DNA of 64,000 nucleotides from an uncultured Lachnospiraceae bacterium (GCA_947245585.1 CAMXPV010000003.1:52950-116949); one strand, 5' to 3'; shown: positions 26,220-36,048, counted from the stretch's first letter. Numbers and translations are program-made. The notes: generated by a model not told the origin, from the letters alone.

Positions 26220-27557
26220 TTACTTATTTTCCTTTCTCTCTCTGACAAAAAATTTTAAGGGCGTTCCCACAAACCCGAAAGTGTCGCGGATCTGGTTTTC
26301 CAAATACCGCAGATAAGAAAAATGCATCAATTCCTTATCGTTCACAAAGATCACAAAAGTAGGCGGCTTCACCGCAACCTGCGTGGTATAGTAAATCCGA
26401 AGCCGTTTCCCCTTATCCGCCGGGGGCTGCTGCAACGCCACCGCTTCTGTCACAATCTCATTTAACACGCCTGTCGCCACGCGCATGGAATGGTTTTCGT
26501 TCACCGCGTCAATCACATCGTAAAGTTTCATCAGCCGCTGTCCGCTCACCGCCGAGATAAACATGATCTCCGCATAGGACATAAAAGACAGCACCTGTCT
26601 GATCTTCTGCGTGTACTCCTTCACCGTCTGATTATCCTTCTCGATGGCATCCCACTTATTCACCGCGATAATAACGGCTTTTCCTCTATCATGGGCAATT
26701 CCGGCAATTTTGGCATCCTGCTCCGTCACGCCCTCCACAGCATCAATCATAAGCACGGCGATATCCGCCCTCTCCACTGCAGACACCGTGCGGATAATCA
26801 TGTAACGCTCCAGCTCTTCCTTGATCTTATTCTTTCTCCGGAGTCCCGCCGTGTCGATAAACACATACTCCTTGCCATTGTGTGTGATCTCCGTGTCCAC
26901 AGCGTCCCTCGTGGTGCCCGCAATATCCGAGACGATCAGGCGGTTTTCGCCGATCAGCCGGTTGATGACAGAAGACTTTCCCACATTCGGTTTTCCGACA
27001 ATAGCCACCTTGATGCGTTCATCCTCTTCCTCTTCCTGCCCGTCCTGTTCAAAGTGGGAAACCACCTCGTCCAGAAACTCACCGAAACCGAGACGGTTGG
27101 AGGCTGATATGGGAAAGGGCTCCCCGATGCCCAGATTATAAAACTCATAGACATCCGCCATATATTTTTTGAAATCATCCACCTTATTGACCGCTAAAAC
27201 AATCGGCTTTCTCGATCTTCTGAGCATGTCGGCCACTTTTGCATCCGCATCCTGCAGGCCCTGTTTGACATCCACCAGAAAGATAATCACGTCCGCCGTA
27301 TCTATGGCGATCTGCGCCTGTTCGCGCATCTGGGAAAGGATGATATCTTTGCTGTCCGGTTCAATACCGCCGGTATCGATCAGCGTAAAATTCCGTTCAA
27401 CCCATGAAACATCTGTATAAATCCGGTCTCTGGTAATACCTGGCGTATCTTTCACAATAGCTATATTCTCACCGGCCAAAGCGTTAAACAGGGTAGATTT
27501 TCCCACATTCGGTCTTCCCACCACCGCCACGATCGGCTTGGTCCCTTTTTTGCTCAT
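26220..27557 (-). CDS. der: Ribosome-associated GTPase Der (EngA)
   Basis: 445 residues with two tandem G domains, the mark of Der: GRPNVGKSTLFN with NKVD, then GKPNVGKSSVIN with DTAGLRRK and NKWD, followed by a KH-like domain ending FVRERKENK. It assists assembly of the 50S subunit. First gene of the der-plsY-gpsA unit; no clear promoter was picked in the 213-nt gap to prs. Confidence 0.97.
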   Translation of the reverse strand: MSKKGTKPIVAVVGRPNVGKSTLFNALAGENIAIVKDTPGITRDRIYTDVSWVERNFTLIDTGGIEPDSKDIILSQMREQAQIAIDTADVIIFLVDVKQGLQDADAKVADMLRRSRKPIVLAVNKVDDFKKYMADVYEFYNLGIGEPFPISASNRLGFGEFLDEVVSHFEQDGQEEEEDERIKVAIVGKPNVGKSSVINRLIGENRLIVSDIAGTTRDAVDTEITHNGKEYVFIDTAGLRRKNKIKEELERYMIIRTVSAVERADIAVLMIDAVEGVTEQDAKIAGIAHDRGKAVIIAVNKWDAIEKDNQTVKEYTQKIRQVLSFMSYAEIMFISAVSGQRLMKLYDVIDAVNENHSMRVATGVLNEIVTEAVALQQPPADKGKRLRIYYTTQVAVKPPTFVIFVNDKELMHFSYLRYLENQIRDTFGFVGTPLKFFVRERKENK

Positions 27558-27673
27558 ATTGCGACCTCTCTATTCTACAGCAAACAAGTCATATACCGCT
27601 TGATTTTACAACATCTTGTCCCGCTTGTAAAGAAAAACGCGCTTTTATTTTGGGAAATAAAGACTGAATCCGC

Positions 27674-27702
27674 TTGACAGGCTCCCCCTGTAATGATATA
27701 TA
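27674..27702 (+). promoter_or_regulatory. Promoter of prs
   Basis: TTGACA (27674-27679), 17 bp, TATATA (27697-27702); TATAAT two bases later is an alternative with a 19-bp spacer. Confidence 0.7.
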
Positions 27703-27770
27703 ATTTTTGTAGTTACACATTAGTACATAAAATACAAATCGCGCCAAGATGCGCTTTCATTGGAGAAAAA

Positions 27771-28964
27771 ATGCCTAACACAGAACAACTTGAACATTCT
27801 ATGCCAGTGGCTGCCATGAAGCTTCTTGCTCCCAAAGCCGCTCTTCCTCTGGCGGAAAAAATCAACCATCATTTGGTGGAGTACCGCCGCAATCTCAAAA
27901 ACGATGTCAAAAATGACCCCGCCTTTCACGGTTATATGGAGGACAATTACCTGATGGAGGTGGACTGTCCCCGCTTCGGAACCGGAGAAGGAAAAGCGGT
28001 TCTTAGCGATTCTGTCCGCGGCAAGGATATCTTCCTGCTCACGGATGTGTGCAATCACAGCATCACTTATACCATGAACGGTTTCACAAACTATATGTCA
28101 CCCGACGACCATTATCAGGATTTAAAGCGAATCATCTCCGCCATAAACGGCAAAGCGCACCGAATCAATGTGATCATGCCCTATCTCTATGAGGGGCGGC
28201 AGCACAAAAGAAACGGCAGGGAATCCCTTGACTGCGCCTACGCCATCAAGGAGCTGATGGATATGGGCGTATCCAATTTCATCACCTTCGATGCCCATGA
28301 TCCACGTGTGCAGAACTCCGTTCCCATCAAAGGCTTTGACAACTTCATGCCTCCTTACCAATTCATACGGACACTGCTGCGCATGGAGAAAAACCTGATC
28401 ATTGACAAGAAACATACCATCGTGATCAGTCCCGATGAGGGCGCATTGGACAGAGCCGTTTACCTTGCCGACGTTCTCGGCGTAGACGCAGGCATGTTCT
28501 ATAAGCGCCGGGATTACTCCACCATTGTAGACGGCAAGAACCCCATCGTCGCCCACGAATTTCTGGGAGACAATGTGGACGGCAAGGATGTCATCGTTAT
28601 CGACGATATTATTTCCTCCGGCGGCAGTATGATCGACACTGCCAAACAGCTAAAAAAGATGAACGCGAAACGGGTCTTCGTCTGCTGCACCTTTGGTCTG
28701 TTTACGGACGGGCTATCCGCTTTTGACGCAGCTTACGAAAGCTGCTACATTGACCGGATCGTGACCACCAATCTCTGCTATCAGCCACCGGAATTAAAGG
28801 ACAAGCCTTACTACATAGAGGCGGATATGAGCAAATTCATGGCCTCGATCATCGACTTTATGAATCATGACGCTTCCATGGCAAACATCTACACGCCCAC
28901 GGACAAGATTCATCAGATTCTCGCAAAATATAACAACCGTGAAGTGAGCGGACTGGACATTTAA
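27771..28964 (+). CDS. prs: Ribose-phosphate pyrophosphokinase, long form
   Basis: 397 residues from the ATG at 27771 (GGAG 5 nt upstream); the 27693 start lies within the promoter. The PRPP loop is DVIVIDDIISSGGSMIDTA, and MPYLYEGRQHKRNGRESL corresponds to the flexible catalytic loop. It makes PRPP from ribose-5-phosphate and ATP for nucleotides, histidine and tryptophan. Standard enzymes are about 315 residues; this one has an extra N-terminal part of about 70, with insertions elsewhere, a form I associate with Lachnospiraceae. Confidence 0.92.
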   Translation: MPNTEQLEHSMPVAAMKLLAPKAALPLAEKINHHLVEYRRNLKNDVKNDPAFHGYMEDNYLMEVDCPRFGTGEGKAVLSDSVRGKDIFLLTDVCNHSITYTMNGFTNYMSPDDHYQDLKRIISAINGKAHRINVIMPYLYEGRQHKRNGRESLDCAYAIKELMDMGVSNFITFDAHDPRVQNSVPIKGFDNFMPPYQFIRTLLRMEKNLIIDKKHTIVISPDEGALDRAVYLADVLGVDAGMFYKRRDYSTIVDGKNPIVAHEFLGDNVDGKDVIVIDDIISSGGSMIDTAKQLKKMNAKRVFVCCTFGLFTDGLSAFDAAYESCYIDRIVTTNLCYQPPELKDKPYYIEADMSKFMASIIDFMNHDASMANIYTPTDKIHQILAKYNNREVSGLDI

Positions 28965-28993
28965 AATCCGCTTCGCGGACTCGGTTCAAAACA

Positions 28994-29018
28994 AAGGAGG
29001 GCCTTCGCCCTCCTTTTT
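28994..29018. terminator. Bidirectional terminator between prs and the sensor kinase gene
   Basis: AAGGAGGGC-CTTC-GCCCTCCTT, a strong GC stem with a tetraloop and T tract, between convergent genes. Confidence 0.9.
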
Positions 29019-29034
29019 CTGATTCCCTTATAAA

Positions 29035-31902
29035 TCACACGGTTTCCCCGACTGCCGGAAATACCAAAAATACTTTGAACAGATCGCCGTCCAGCTCGAT
29101 CTCAAAGCTGCCCTTCTGGGCTATGGTCAGGTTCTTTGCTATGGACAAGCCCAAACCGCTCCCCTCCGTGGTTCTCGACTCGTCTCCCCTGATAAACCGC
29201 TCCGTCAATTCTTCCGGCTTACAATTCAGGGGATTCTCCGAAATATTCTTGATGGATATCTCGATCTGCTCCGTCCCATTCTCTCCGCCGCTTTCCCGCT
29301 TATCCAGCGTCACGTACACCCGTGTACCCGCCATCGCGTACTTAAAGACATTATTGAACAGATTCTCCATCACGCGCCAGATCCTGCGGCTGTCCGCCTC
29401 GATCACCACATTCCGGGTATGCACGTTCATGACCGTAGTCAGATTCTTTGTCTCAAACTTCTCGGAAAATTCCCCGATGGTCTGATTCAACAGCTCCGTC
29501 AGATTGATCCGCTCAAAATGATAACTGATATTTCCGGAAGTAATCTTGCTTGCCTCCACCAGATCGTCCGTGAGCTGTTTCAAGCGTTGGGATTTTTCAT
29601 CCAGTACGCGGATATAATTCTGTACCTTTTCGTTGTCTACCCGCTCCCTTTTCAGCAAATCCACATAGTTGATAATGGAGGTGAGGGGTGTCTTGATGTC
29701 GTGGGACACGTTGGTGATCAGATCGGCCTTCATGCGCTCATCCTTCATGCTGATCTCCACGGCCTCCTTGATGCCCTTTCCGATGCTGTTGACGGAATTG
29801 GCAAGGACTTTGTTATCGCCGTGCAGCTCCTCCGTGTCGATCTGGTGTTCCACCTGGCCTCCGGCTATGGTCTCTATGCCCTGCACAATGCCCTGCCGTT
29901 CTTTCGCATCCTTATAAAGCAGAACGCCCACAAGCACATCCACGATACAGATGAACAAAATCAGAAGTATATCGAAGTCCCCATACTTGCTGCTCTCCAG
30001 GACAATCAGATGAAACAGCAGGAACGCGCCGTAAGGCACCCATGTCCGCAGAACGATTCCTCCGTTGTCATATACCTGCCACGCAAGCTGCTTTAATTTC
30101 AGAAGCAGTCGGTAGAGGTAAGAATTATGAAACAGCTCCCTCGCCTTGATTCTCCTGACCAGACTGTAGAAGAAAAAGGTAAACACCAGATCCGCCAGGA
30201 ATACGATCCCGAGGAAGACCGCTACAAACCAATCCTGATGAATTGCCTCCCGGTAATATGCAGTATCGGTGGGATCACATCCCGCAAGTTCCGCCATCAC
30301 AACCAAAATCCAGACTGCAAGGAAAGCCACGCCGAAGGCGATGAGCAGGGCCGCCTCTGTGGGAATCCGATCAAAAGCAGTCAACCTGATTTGCTTGACT
30401 CCCTCCTCGTCATACTCCCTTCCCGCCGTCACTGTCTGGTAGATCAAGAGTATCAGATACAGAAGGCCGCAGACAATGGCCGCCGCCAACCACATCCAGA
30501 GATTTGGCAGATAATCCCTGCCCTGTCTAAAAGCATCCGCTGCCGGGTAGGAAGTGTCTACACTGAGCCAGATTCTAACCGACTCCGGATACGCATAGTC
30601 ATAGCTTTGTAGAATTTTGCTGATTGTTTCCTCTTTAATGTCAGTGTTGGTCACATATTTCATATCCGCAGGACTGTAATAGATAAATCTCTCATCTAAC
30701 GGCTCCCCCATCTTTTCCTGTGTCCCGTAATCCTGCATCTTCCTAAGCGCCATTTCCCTGTCACTGCTTCCCTCGGGCATATTGCTGTAATACTGGGTTT
30801 CCTTCCCCACCTTCTTCTCAATCAGATAGCGCACATTGGAGTTTTCCATGCTGTAATAATCAGCATAGGTAATGTATTCTTCGTAGTTATAGAAAAGGCT
30901 CTCTGCCGCGTTCTGCACACTGTGGCAAAGATCATAGTAGAGCTCCCAGTCAGATACATAGTCCTCCAGTTTCCTGCCGTCTACGGTCTTATAACGATTC
31001 ACCAGAACATCGTATTCGGCGGCAGTCATATCGCCATCCTCACCATCAGAATACAGGACCTGCTCCTCAACCTCTGCGCGTGTCGTCTCCGTCTGCGCAG
31101 AATCCCCATACTCGACCACCACTTCCGCGTGATCGCCAAGGGCGCTTGCCGGCTCATATCCTTCCACAAAGCCGGAATCATCGACGCTATATGACACGCC
31201 CGCCTTGAAAGCCTTGTCTGTCGTTACATCCTTGACTGTCGTATAACTCTCCACATCCGATTTCAGATAACCGGCATCCGAGGTATTGCGGTAACCGCTG
31301 TCCGGATCGATGGTGGTAATCTGTGTCTTTCCCGCTAAAAAGTCTGCCGCTTCCGCCGCCGTCATTCTCTCAGTGGTCCACTCAAATCCGTACTTCTGCC
31401 ATTTGAGCAGGTCTTCCAGCCGATAGTTGGCGGTCACATACTTTTCCGGGAGTCCGCTGCTGCGGTAATTATAGGCCGTCACATCCACAATCTTTGCGCC
31501 GTCAAAAACGCCGTCCGTCTCCAACTGACTGCTCACCACGCCGAAGCGGATGATGTCCGCTGCCGCATGGCCAAAAATCTGATTAAAGACCCTGGAATCC
31601 TCAAACGGTGTACCCGGATCGGGTGTATAATTGACATACTCAATCGTACCGCCCCAGGAATGATTGGCCGACTGAATCTCCATGGTCGTACCCACCGTCA
31701 CGACAATCATGGCAAACACCATAACCGCCAAAGCGATATGCTGTACGCCGAGAAGCGCTGTCCTGAGAAAGCGTCTGTTTTTCGGACGTCTCTCCTTTTT
31801 GCGTCTCTTCTCCTTTTTTTCTTTTATCTCAGGATATTGGATATCCTGTGTGTCTTCGAGAATCTCCCTGTTCTCTTCACGTTCTGTATTTTCCATTCCC
31901 AT
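29035..31902 (-). CDS. Sensor histidine kinase with a large extracellular domain
   Basis: 955 residues. A charged cytoplasmic N-terminus is followed by membrane helix 1 (47-74), an extracellular region of about 390 residues (75-465), and five more helices (467-490, 515-540, 557-583, 617-636, 643-664). Then come the HisKA domain with phospho-acceptor His734 (NVSHDIKTPLTS), the N box around 847-851 and the G box GSGLGLS (915-921). The extracellular region has no recognised domain and is rich in Tyr, Asp and Glu. The partner response regulator gene lies 24 nt upstream. The signal is unknown; an envelope stimulus is likely. Confidence 0.92.
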   Translation of the reverse strand: MGMENTEREENREILEDTQDIQYPEIKEKKEKRRKKERRPKNRRFLRTALLGVQHIALAVMVFAMIVVTVGTTMEIQSANHSWGGTIEYVNYTPDPGTPFEDSRVFNQIFGHAAADIIRFGVVSSQLETDGVFDGAKIVDVTAYNYRSSGLPEKYVTANYRLEDLLKWQKYGFEWTTERMTAAEAADFLAGKTQITTIDPDSGYRNTSDAGYLKSDVESYTTVKDVTTDKAFKAGVSYSVDDSGFVEGYEPASALGDHAEVVVEYGDSAQTETTRAEVEEQVLYSDGEDGDMTAAEYDVLVNRYKTVDGRKLEDYVSDWELYYDLCHSVQNAAESLFYNYEEYITYADYYSMENSNVRYLIEKKVGKETQYYSNMPEGSSDREMALRKMQDYGTQEKMGEPLDERFIYYSPADMKYVTNTDIKEETISKILQSYDYAYPESVRIWLSVDTSYPAADAFRQGRDYLPNLWMWLAAAIVCGLLYLILLIYQTVTAGREYDEEGVKQIRLTAFDRIPTEAALLIAFGVAFLAVWILVVMAELAGCDPTDTAYYREAIHQDWFVAVFLGIVFLADLVFTFFFYSLVRRIKARELFHNSYLYRLLLKLKQLAWQVYDNGGIVLRTWVPYGAFLLFHLIVLESSKYGDFDILLILFICIVDVLVGVLLYKDAKERQGIVQGIETIAGGQVEHQIDTEELHGDNKVLANSVNSIGKGIKEAVEISMKDERMKADLITNVSHDIKTPLTSIINYVDLLKRERVDNEKVQNYIRVLDEKSQRLKQLTDDLVEASKITSGNISYHFERINLTELLNQTIGEFSEKFETKNLTTVMNVHTRNVVIEADSRRIWRVMENLFNNVFKYAMAGTRVYVTLDKRESGGENGTEQIEISIKNISENPLNCKPEELTERFIRGDESRTTEGSGLGLSIAKNLTIAQKGSFEIELDGDLFKVFLVFPAVGETV

Positions 31903-31926
31903 ATTCCTTCCCTCTATGTGCCCATT

Positions 31927-32622
31927 TTAAGCGTCCTTTTCCACCTTATAACCGATCCCCCACACAACCTTGAGATATCGGGGCTCCTTGGGATTGATCT
32001 CAATTTTTTCCCTGATATGCCTGATGTGAACCGCCACCGTGTTGTCCGCGCCGATGGCCTCCTCATTCCAGATACTCTCATAAATCTGATTAATGGAAAA
32101 CACACGGCCGCAATTTCTTACAAGCAGGAGTAAAATATTGTACTCGATAGGCGTCAGCTTTACGCTCTCCCCGTCCACCGTCACCTCCTTCGTGTCGTCA
32201 TTGATGCACAGCCCACCCACCTGAAAAAGGGCGTTGTTCTCCGTGTTGAGATTCCCTAACATGGTGTATCTGCGGAGATTGGATTTCACCCGCGCCACCA
32301 GTTCCTGCGGATTAAAGGGTTTTGTGATATAATCGTCCGCGCCGATATTCAATCCCAGAATCTTGTCGTTGTCCTCCGACTTGGCCGAGAGGAAAATAAT
32401 GGGAACACTGGAATATTCCCGAATTTTTATGGTGGCGTGAATCCCGTCCATCTTAGGCATCATAATGTCGATGAGAAGCAGATGGATCTGCTGTTCTTTC
32501 AGGATGCGGATGGCCTCCTGTCCGTCGTAGGCCTTAAAGATCGTATATCCCTCCTGTAAGAGATAGATTTCGATCGCATCCACAATCTCTCTGTCGTCGT
32601 CACACACCAGTATATTCGCCAT
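31927..32622 (-). CDS. OmpR/VanR-type response regulator
   Basis: 231 residues. Receiver domain 1-118 with the acidic pocket DDD (8-10), phospho-acceptor Asp52 (LLLIDIMMPKMDG), and FLSAKSED providing Ser/Lys. A winged-helix DNA-binding domain (about 130-228) ends VHIRHIREKIEINPKEPRYLKVVWGIGYK. It should be phosphorylated by the kinase encoded directly downstream and then bind target promoters. It begins about 95 nt after pgeF. Confidence 0.95.
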   Translation of the reverse strand: MANILVCDDDREIVDAIEIYLLQEGYTIFKAYDGQEAIRILKEQQIHLLLIDIMMPKMDGIHATIKIREYSSVPIIFLSAKSEDNDKILGLNIGADDYITKPFNPQELVARVKSNLRRYTMLGNLNTENNALFQVGGLCINDDTKEVTVDGESVKLTPIEYNILLLLVRNCGRVFSINQIYESIWNEEAIGADNTVAVHIRHIREKIEINPKEPRYLKVVWGIGYKVEKDA

Positions 32623-32717
32623 GGCTTTCTCCTCTCCGTAAACCGATCCGGTATCTCATCATAACTAGTTAAACATAGAATCATAAAGGAATAGATGGGA
32701 ATTTCATTAAGTTTCTC

Positions 32718-33572
32718 TTAATTTGGATGGATTCCCAGAAATGCACCCAGATTGCCGCGCCGTCCCTTACTTGCCCGGTGGGAAAAAAGATAATCCGCAT
32801 TGTGGCAGGTACACAGATCCGTTACCTGAATCCGGTCCGGTAAAATGCCCGCCTCCGTAAGCACAATCTCATTGGCCCTCCACAGATCAAGCTGATACTT
32901 CCCGCCGCCTTTTTCGCGCAAGATTTCACGCTTTTGTCCCGGCCTTTGAAATTCTGCGGCAAAGGCATCCGCCACATCCTCGCTGACCTCATAGCAGTCC
33001 TGACAGATGGAAGGGCCCACCGCCGCCACCAGATCGGCAGGATCCGTGCCGTAAACTTCCCCCATTTTCTCCACCACGCACCGCCCCATGCGGGCCACCG
33101 TACCACGCCAGCCGGAATGGGCAAGCGCAATAGCCCGTCTCTTGACATCTACAAAGTACAAAGGCACACAGTCCGCAAAAAAGGTCGCCAGATACACCCC
33201 CGGCTCATCTGTCAAAAGGCCGTCCACATCTGTGTAATCCCGCTTTCTTGTAATGCCCTTTCCGCCGTCCGCTCTACCTGCCACCCGCAGATTGGTGGTG
33301 TGGGTCTGATCAGAACAGACGATATCTTCCACACTACAATGCAGCGTGTCCGCAACGCGCCTGAAGTTTTCATCTACCGCTTCCTTCCTGTCCCCTCTGG
33401 TATAACTTAAATTCAGGGAACTGTAGATTCCCTCGCTTGCGCCGCCCATTCTGGTGGTAAACAGATGATTTACCCACTCCTGCTCTTCCAACAAAGGAAA
33501 GGTGAGATAAACCATCTCCCCCTCCCTGTTCACACGCATCTGCCTGCTGTTTTCCTGTCTGTGCCAGTTCAT
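32718..33572 (-). CDS. pgeF: Peptidoglycan editing factor PgeF (multicopper polyphenol oxidase-like, YfiH)
   Basis: 284 residues. The family shows as FTTRMGGASEGIYSSLNLSY, CSDQTHTTNLRVAG, TFFADCVPLYFVD, ALAHSGWRGTVARMG and SICQDCYEV, with Zn/Cu ligands His and Cys in these blocks. E. coli PgeF removes L-Ser misincorporated in place of L-Ala in muropeptides; older annotations call it laccase. AAAGGAGC precedes the ATG. It follows yraN by 12 nt and is the last clear gene of the rplS-side operon. Confidence 0.9.
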   Translation of the reverse strand: MNWHRQENSRQMRVNREGEMVYLTFPLLEEQEWVNHLFTTRMGGASEGIYSSLNLSYTRGDRKEAVDENFRRVADTLHCSVEDIVCSDQTHTTNLRVAGRADGGKGITRKRDYTDVDGLLTDEPGVYLATFFADCVPLYFVDVKRRAIALAHSGWRGTVARMGRCVVEKMGEVYGTDPADLVAAVGPSICQDCYEVSEDVADAFAAEFQRPGQKREILREKGGGKYQLDLWRANEIVLTEAGILPDRIQVTDLCTCHNADYLFSHRASKGRRGNLGAFLGIHPN

Positions 33573-33584
33573 ATTGCTCCTTTC

Positions 33585-33944
33585 CTAACATATGTAGTTA
33601 AACGCGTTCTTAATCCACTGTATACTTTCCCCGTCCAGAGCCACCACGTCAAATCGGATCGGCGTATCTTCCGCACAGTGATGCAGATACCGGTAATAAT
33701 CCGCCACCTTGCATATTTTCCTCTGCTTGGCCGTCCCCACCGCCTCCGCCGCGCTGCCCTTGCTTTTTCCGGAACGGTATTTCACCTCGAAAAAGACAAG
33801 ATAAGCCCCGTCATAGCCAACGATATCAATTTCTCCCTGCCGGTTCCTGAAATTGCGCTCCGCAATTTTCACGCCCTGAGAAAGTAAATAGGCACAGACC
33901 TGCTCTTCTCTCTGTGCCCCTGCCGCTCTCGTATTCATCCTCAT
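33585..33944 (-). CDS. YraN family protein (UPF0102, predicted nuclease fold)
   Basis: 119 residues with the restriction-endonuclease-like core GEIDIVGYDGAYLVFFEVKYRSG, typical of YraN. The ATG overlaps the stop of the ylqH-like gene by four bases (ATGA), so translation is coupled. It is encoded with rnhB in many bacteria. Function is not settled; a role in DNA processing is suggested by the fold. Confidence 0.92.
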   Translation of the reverse strand: MRMNTRAAGAQREEQVCAYLLSQGVKIAERNFRNRQGEIDIVGYDGAYLVFFEVKYRSGKSKGSAAEAVGTAKQRKICKVADYYRYLHHCAEDTPIRFDVVALDGESIQWIKNAFNYIC

Positions 33945-34240
33945 GTACCCTTCGCCATCTTGGCTTTCACCTTATCCATGGAATCCACGAATATCAAGAT
34001 CTCCGCCACCACCTCGTACAGCTCCGGCGGAATCATTTCCCCGATCTCCAACCGGGACAGCGTATCTGCCAGTTTATCATCCCGATGGATTGGCACATCC
34101 GCCTCCTTCGCCCTCTCAATGATGCGCTCCGCAAGCGCGCCTCTGCCGGAGGCAATGACGCGCGGCGCTTCGTCGTCCGGGTCGTATTCCAGGGCAATCG
34201 CCTGTTTTACTTTTTCCTTCTCCTGCTTTTTTTCCGCCAT
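33941..34240 (-). CDS. FlhB C-terminal-like protein (YlqH family)
   Basis: 99 residues matching the cytoplasmic domain of FlhB/YscU, in the form of B. subtilis YlqH: AIALEYDPDDEAPRVIASGRGALAERIIERAKEADVPIHRDDKLADTLSRLEIGEMIPPELYEVVAEIL (split here for description). The autocleavage motif NPTH of true FlhB is replaced by DPDD, so self-cleavage is unlikely. It sits between the YlqG-like gene and yraN, as in Bacillus. Function unknown despite the flagellar export homology. Confidence 0.88.
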   Translation of the reverse strand: MAEKKQEKEKVKQAIALEYDPDDEAPRVIASGRGALAERIIERAKEADVPIHRDDKLADTLSRLEIGEMIPPELYEVVAEILIFVDSMDKVKAKMAKGT

Positions 34241-34261
34241 ATTCTTACCTCTTCACCCGCA

Positions 34262-36046
34262 CTAGGCTCTCATATCAAAGGAAGTCCTGCTGAGTACCGA
34301 AATATTCTTCTGTTGGTGCAGCAGAGTCTGCATGATGGAAGATTCCTCTTCCTCTCCGTCGTCCTCCTTCACATGCATCTGCGCCTTCAAAGAATACCCT
34401 CTGCTCTCCAATCTCTTATTTAAAGTTTCTATATTCTCCCCGATCAAATCCAAAACGCTTTCGTCCATCACCGTAAAGTTTGTGGACACCTGCTTATCCT
34501 TCATCGTCACATAGACATCAAGAGGCCCCAAATGCTCCATATCCAAATGCAGAAGCGCGCTCACCTGCCCGTCTTTTGCCGCCAGATTTTTCTTGTTTGT
34601 ATAGACGTAAAGATCGCCGTGGGCATTGTTGCCAAGCATCTTTAAGGGCAGCTGCACATAGGTGTACAGATGATTCATCTGATTCATAAAATCCACGTTG
34701 CTCTGCAGATTCTGGACGCTTCTTGAAACAGGCGCATCGCCCTTTCCCGCTGTCTCAAGAGCCTGGGAAAGTCTCGCCGTCTGTTCCCTGATCCTCTCGT
34801 AGAGCTGTTCCACCTGCTTTTTGTCCGCCACATCCTTCGGTTCTATCATCCACTGTCGGCCAATCTGGTCTTTTAACAGCTGTTTAAACTCATTTCCGCC
34901 AAGGAGCCTTTGCAGGGCCTGATCCGGCGCATCCTTCCTCTGCGTTCCGGTAAGAAGATGGCGGATTAACTGCAGTACGTCCTTTGCAGGCAGTTCGCCG
35001 TTTCTGATCTGCTCCGCTGTCTGTTCGTCCACGCCAAGACCCTTCAGGGTATCTCCCAACTGCTTCCACTGGGCCTCCGACAAAACAGGTTCCCGCCCTG
35101 CAGTCTGTGCGCCCTCCCCATTCTCCTTTGTCTCAGCAGCCTCGGCCATAAGCTGCTCTGCCTGCGCCGCGCCCTCCGGCAGATCGGCCAAAAGCGCATC
35201 CGCTATCTGCGCTGCTCCACTGGCCGCGGCATTCCCGGCATTCTCAGTCCCCGCACCCTGCGCGGCCTCCTGCGCCGCCGCATCGCCCGCCAAAGCTGTG
35301 CCATCTGCACTCTGCTGTAAGGTGACGGTTCCGTCCTGTGCGCCGCCGTCGGTAAAAATATCGATAACAGCGCTGTAGAAAGCCAGCGCCCGCTCGCCCT
35401 GCCCCTCGTTCACAAGGGCTGTAAAAGTCTGCGGCAATTCCTCCATAATGGTCTCCGCACTCGAGAGAATCTGATGACTCGCATTTTGATAATGCTCAAA
35501 CTGCTCGATATTCTCCAATGTCACGGGCAGTTCAAGCTTCGTCATCTGAATGATGGAGGTCGGATTCTGGCCGGGAAAATCCAGAAGCAGTCTGCTCATA
35601 TTCAGGATAGAGTCCTTATCGATGGGCATACCCTCCTCCATCATTTTCGCAACCATCTCAATATTCGCACTGGTCTCCGGCAGTCCTGCCGCCGCAAGCG
35701 CACGCAAAATCGTGGCCGTGTTCGCTGTGTTTGTGTACAGAGGCGCAAGCGACATAAACGAATTGCTGTTGGACTTGACCTCAAAACTCATCATCTGGCC
35801 GAGCGCCAGACTCACGCTCTTGTCGATCTTGGCGTTGATGGCATAATCCTGCGCCAATTCAATCTGTACCGAATTGCCATTCCTGCTCACCACCGTTCCT
35901 TGTATCGTCTGGCCCGGCTTCAAATTCCGAATCTCGCTTTGCAGGCGCATAAGCCGTTCTCCCTTGTTTCCGGAGTCCGAAACTTTCACTGTGTCGCCCG
36001 CCCTTACACTCTGACTCTCTTTTTTAAATATGCTTCCCAGATTCAA
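34262..36046 (-). CDS. YlqG-like protein with FliK-type C-terminal domain
   Basis: About 594 residues from a TTG at 36046 with GAGG 9 nt upstream; the track start (TTG at 36061) has no ribosome site. The N-terminal part has an OB-like segment (LKPGQTIQGTVVSRNGNSVQIELAQDYAINAK). The middle (about 240-330) is Ala/Gln/Glu-rich and low in complexity. The C-terminal 110 residues (DLYVYTNKKNLAAKDGQVSALLHLDMEHLGPLDVYV region) resemble the hook-length control domain of FliK. The position between rnhB and a YlqH gene matches Bacillus ylqG. Role unknown. Confidence 0.75.
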   Translation of the reverse strand: MNLGSIFKKESQSVRAGDTVKVSDSGNKGERLMRLQSEIRNLKPGQTIQGTVVSRNGNSVQIELAQDYAINAKIDKSVSLALGQMMSFEVKSNSNSFMSLAPLYTNTANTATILRALAAAGLPETSANIEMVAKMMEEGMPIDKDSILNMSRLLLDFPGQNPTSIIQMTKLELPVTLENIEQFEHYQNASHQILSSAETIMEELPQTFTALVNEGQGERALAFYSAVIDIFTDGGAQDGTVTLQQSADGTALAGDAAAQEAAQGAGTENAGNAAASGAAQIADALLADLPEGAAQAEQLMAEAAETKENGEGAQTAGREPVLSEAQWKQLGDTLKGLGVDEQTAEQIRNGELPAKDVLQLIRHLLTGTQRKDAPDQALQRLLGGNEFKQLLKDQIGRQWMIEPKDVADKKQVEQLYERIREQTARLSQALETAGKGDAPVSRSVQNLQSNVDFMNQMNHLYTYVQLPLKMLGNNAHGDLYVYTNKKNLAAKDGQVSALLHLDMEHLGPLDVYVTMKDKQVSTNFTVMDESVLDLIGENIETLNKRLESRGYSLKAQMHVKEDDGEEEESSIMQTLLHQQKNISVLSRTSFDMRA

Positions 36047-36048
36047 GT

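Noticed and set aside
28965-28982. TCCGC-TTC-GCGGA hairpin after prs
   Set aside because: Short, no T run; the strong stem a few bases later is the real terminator.
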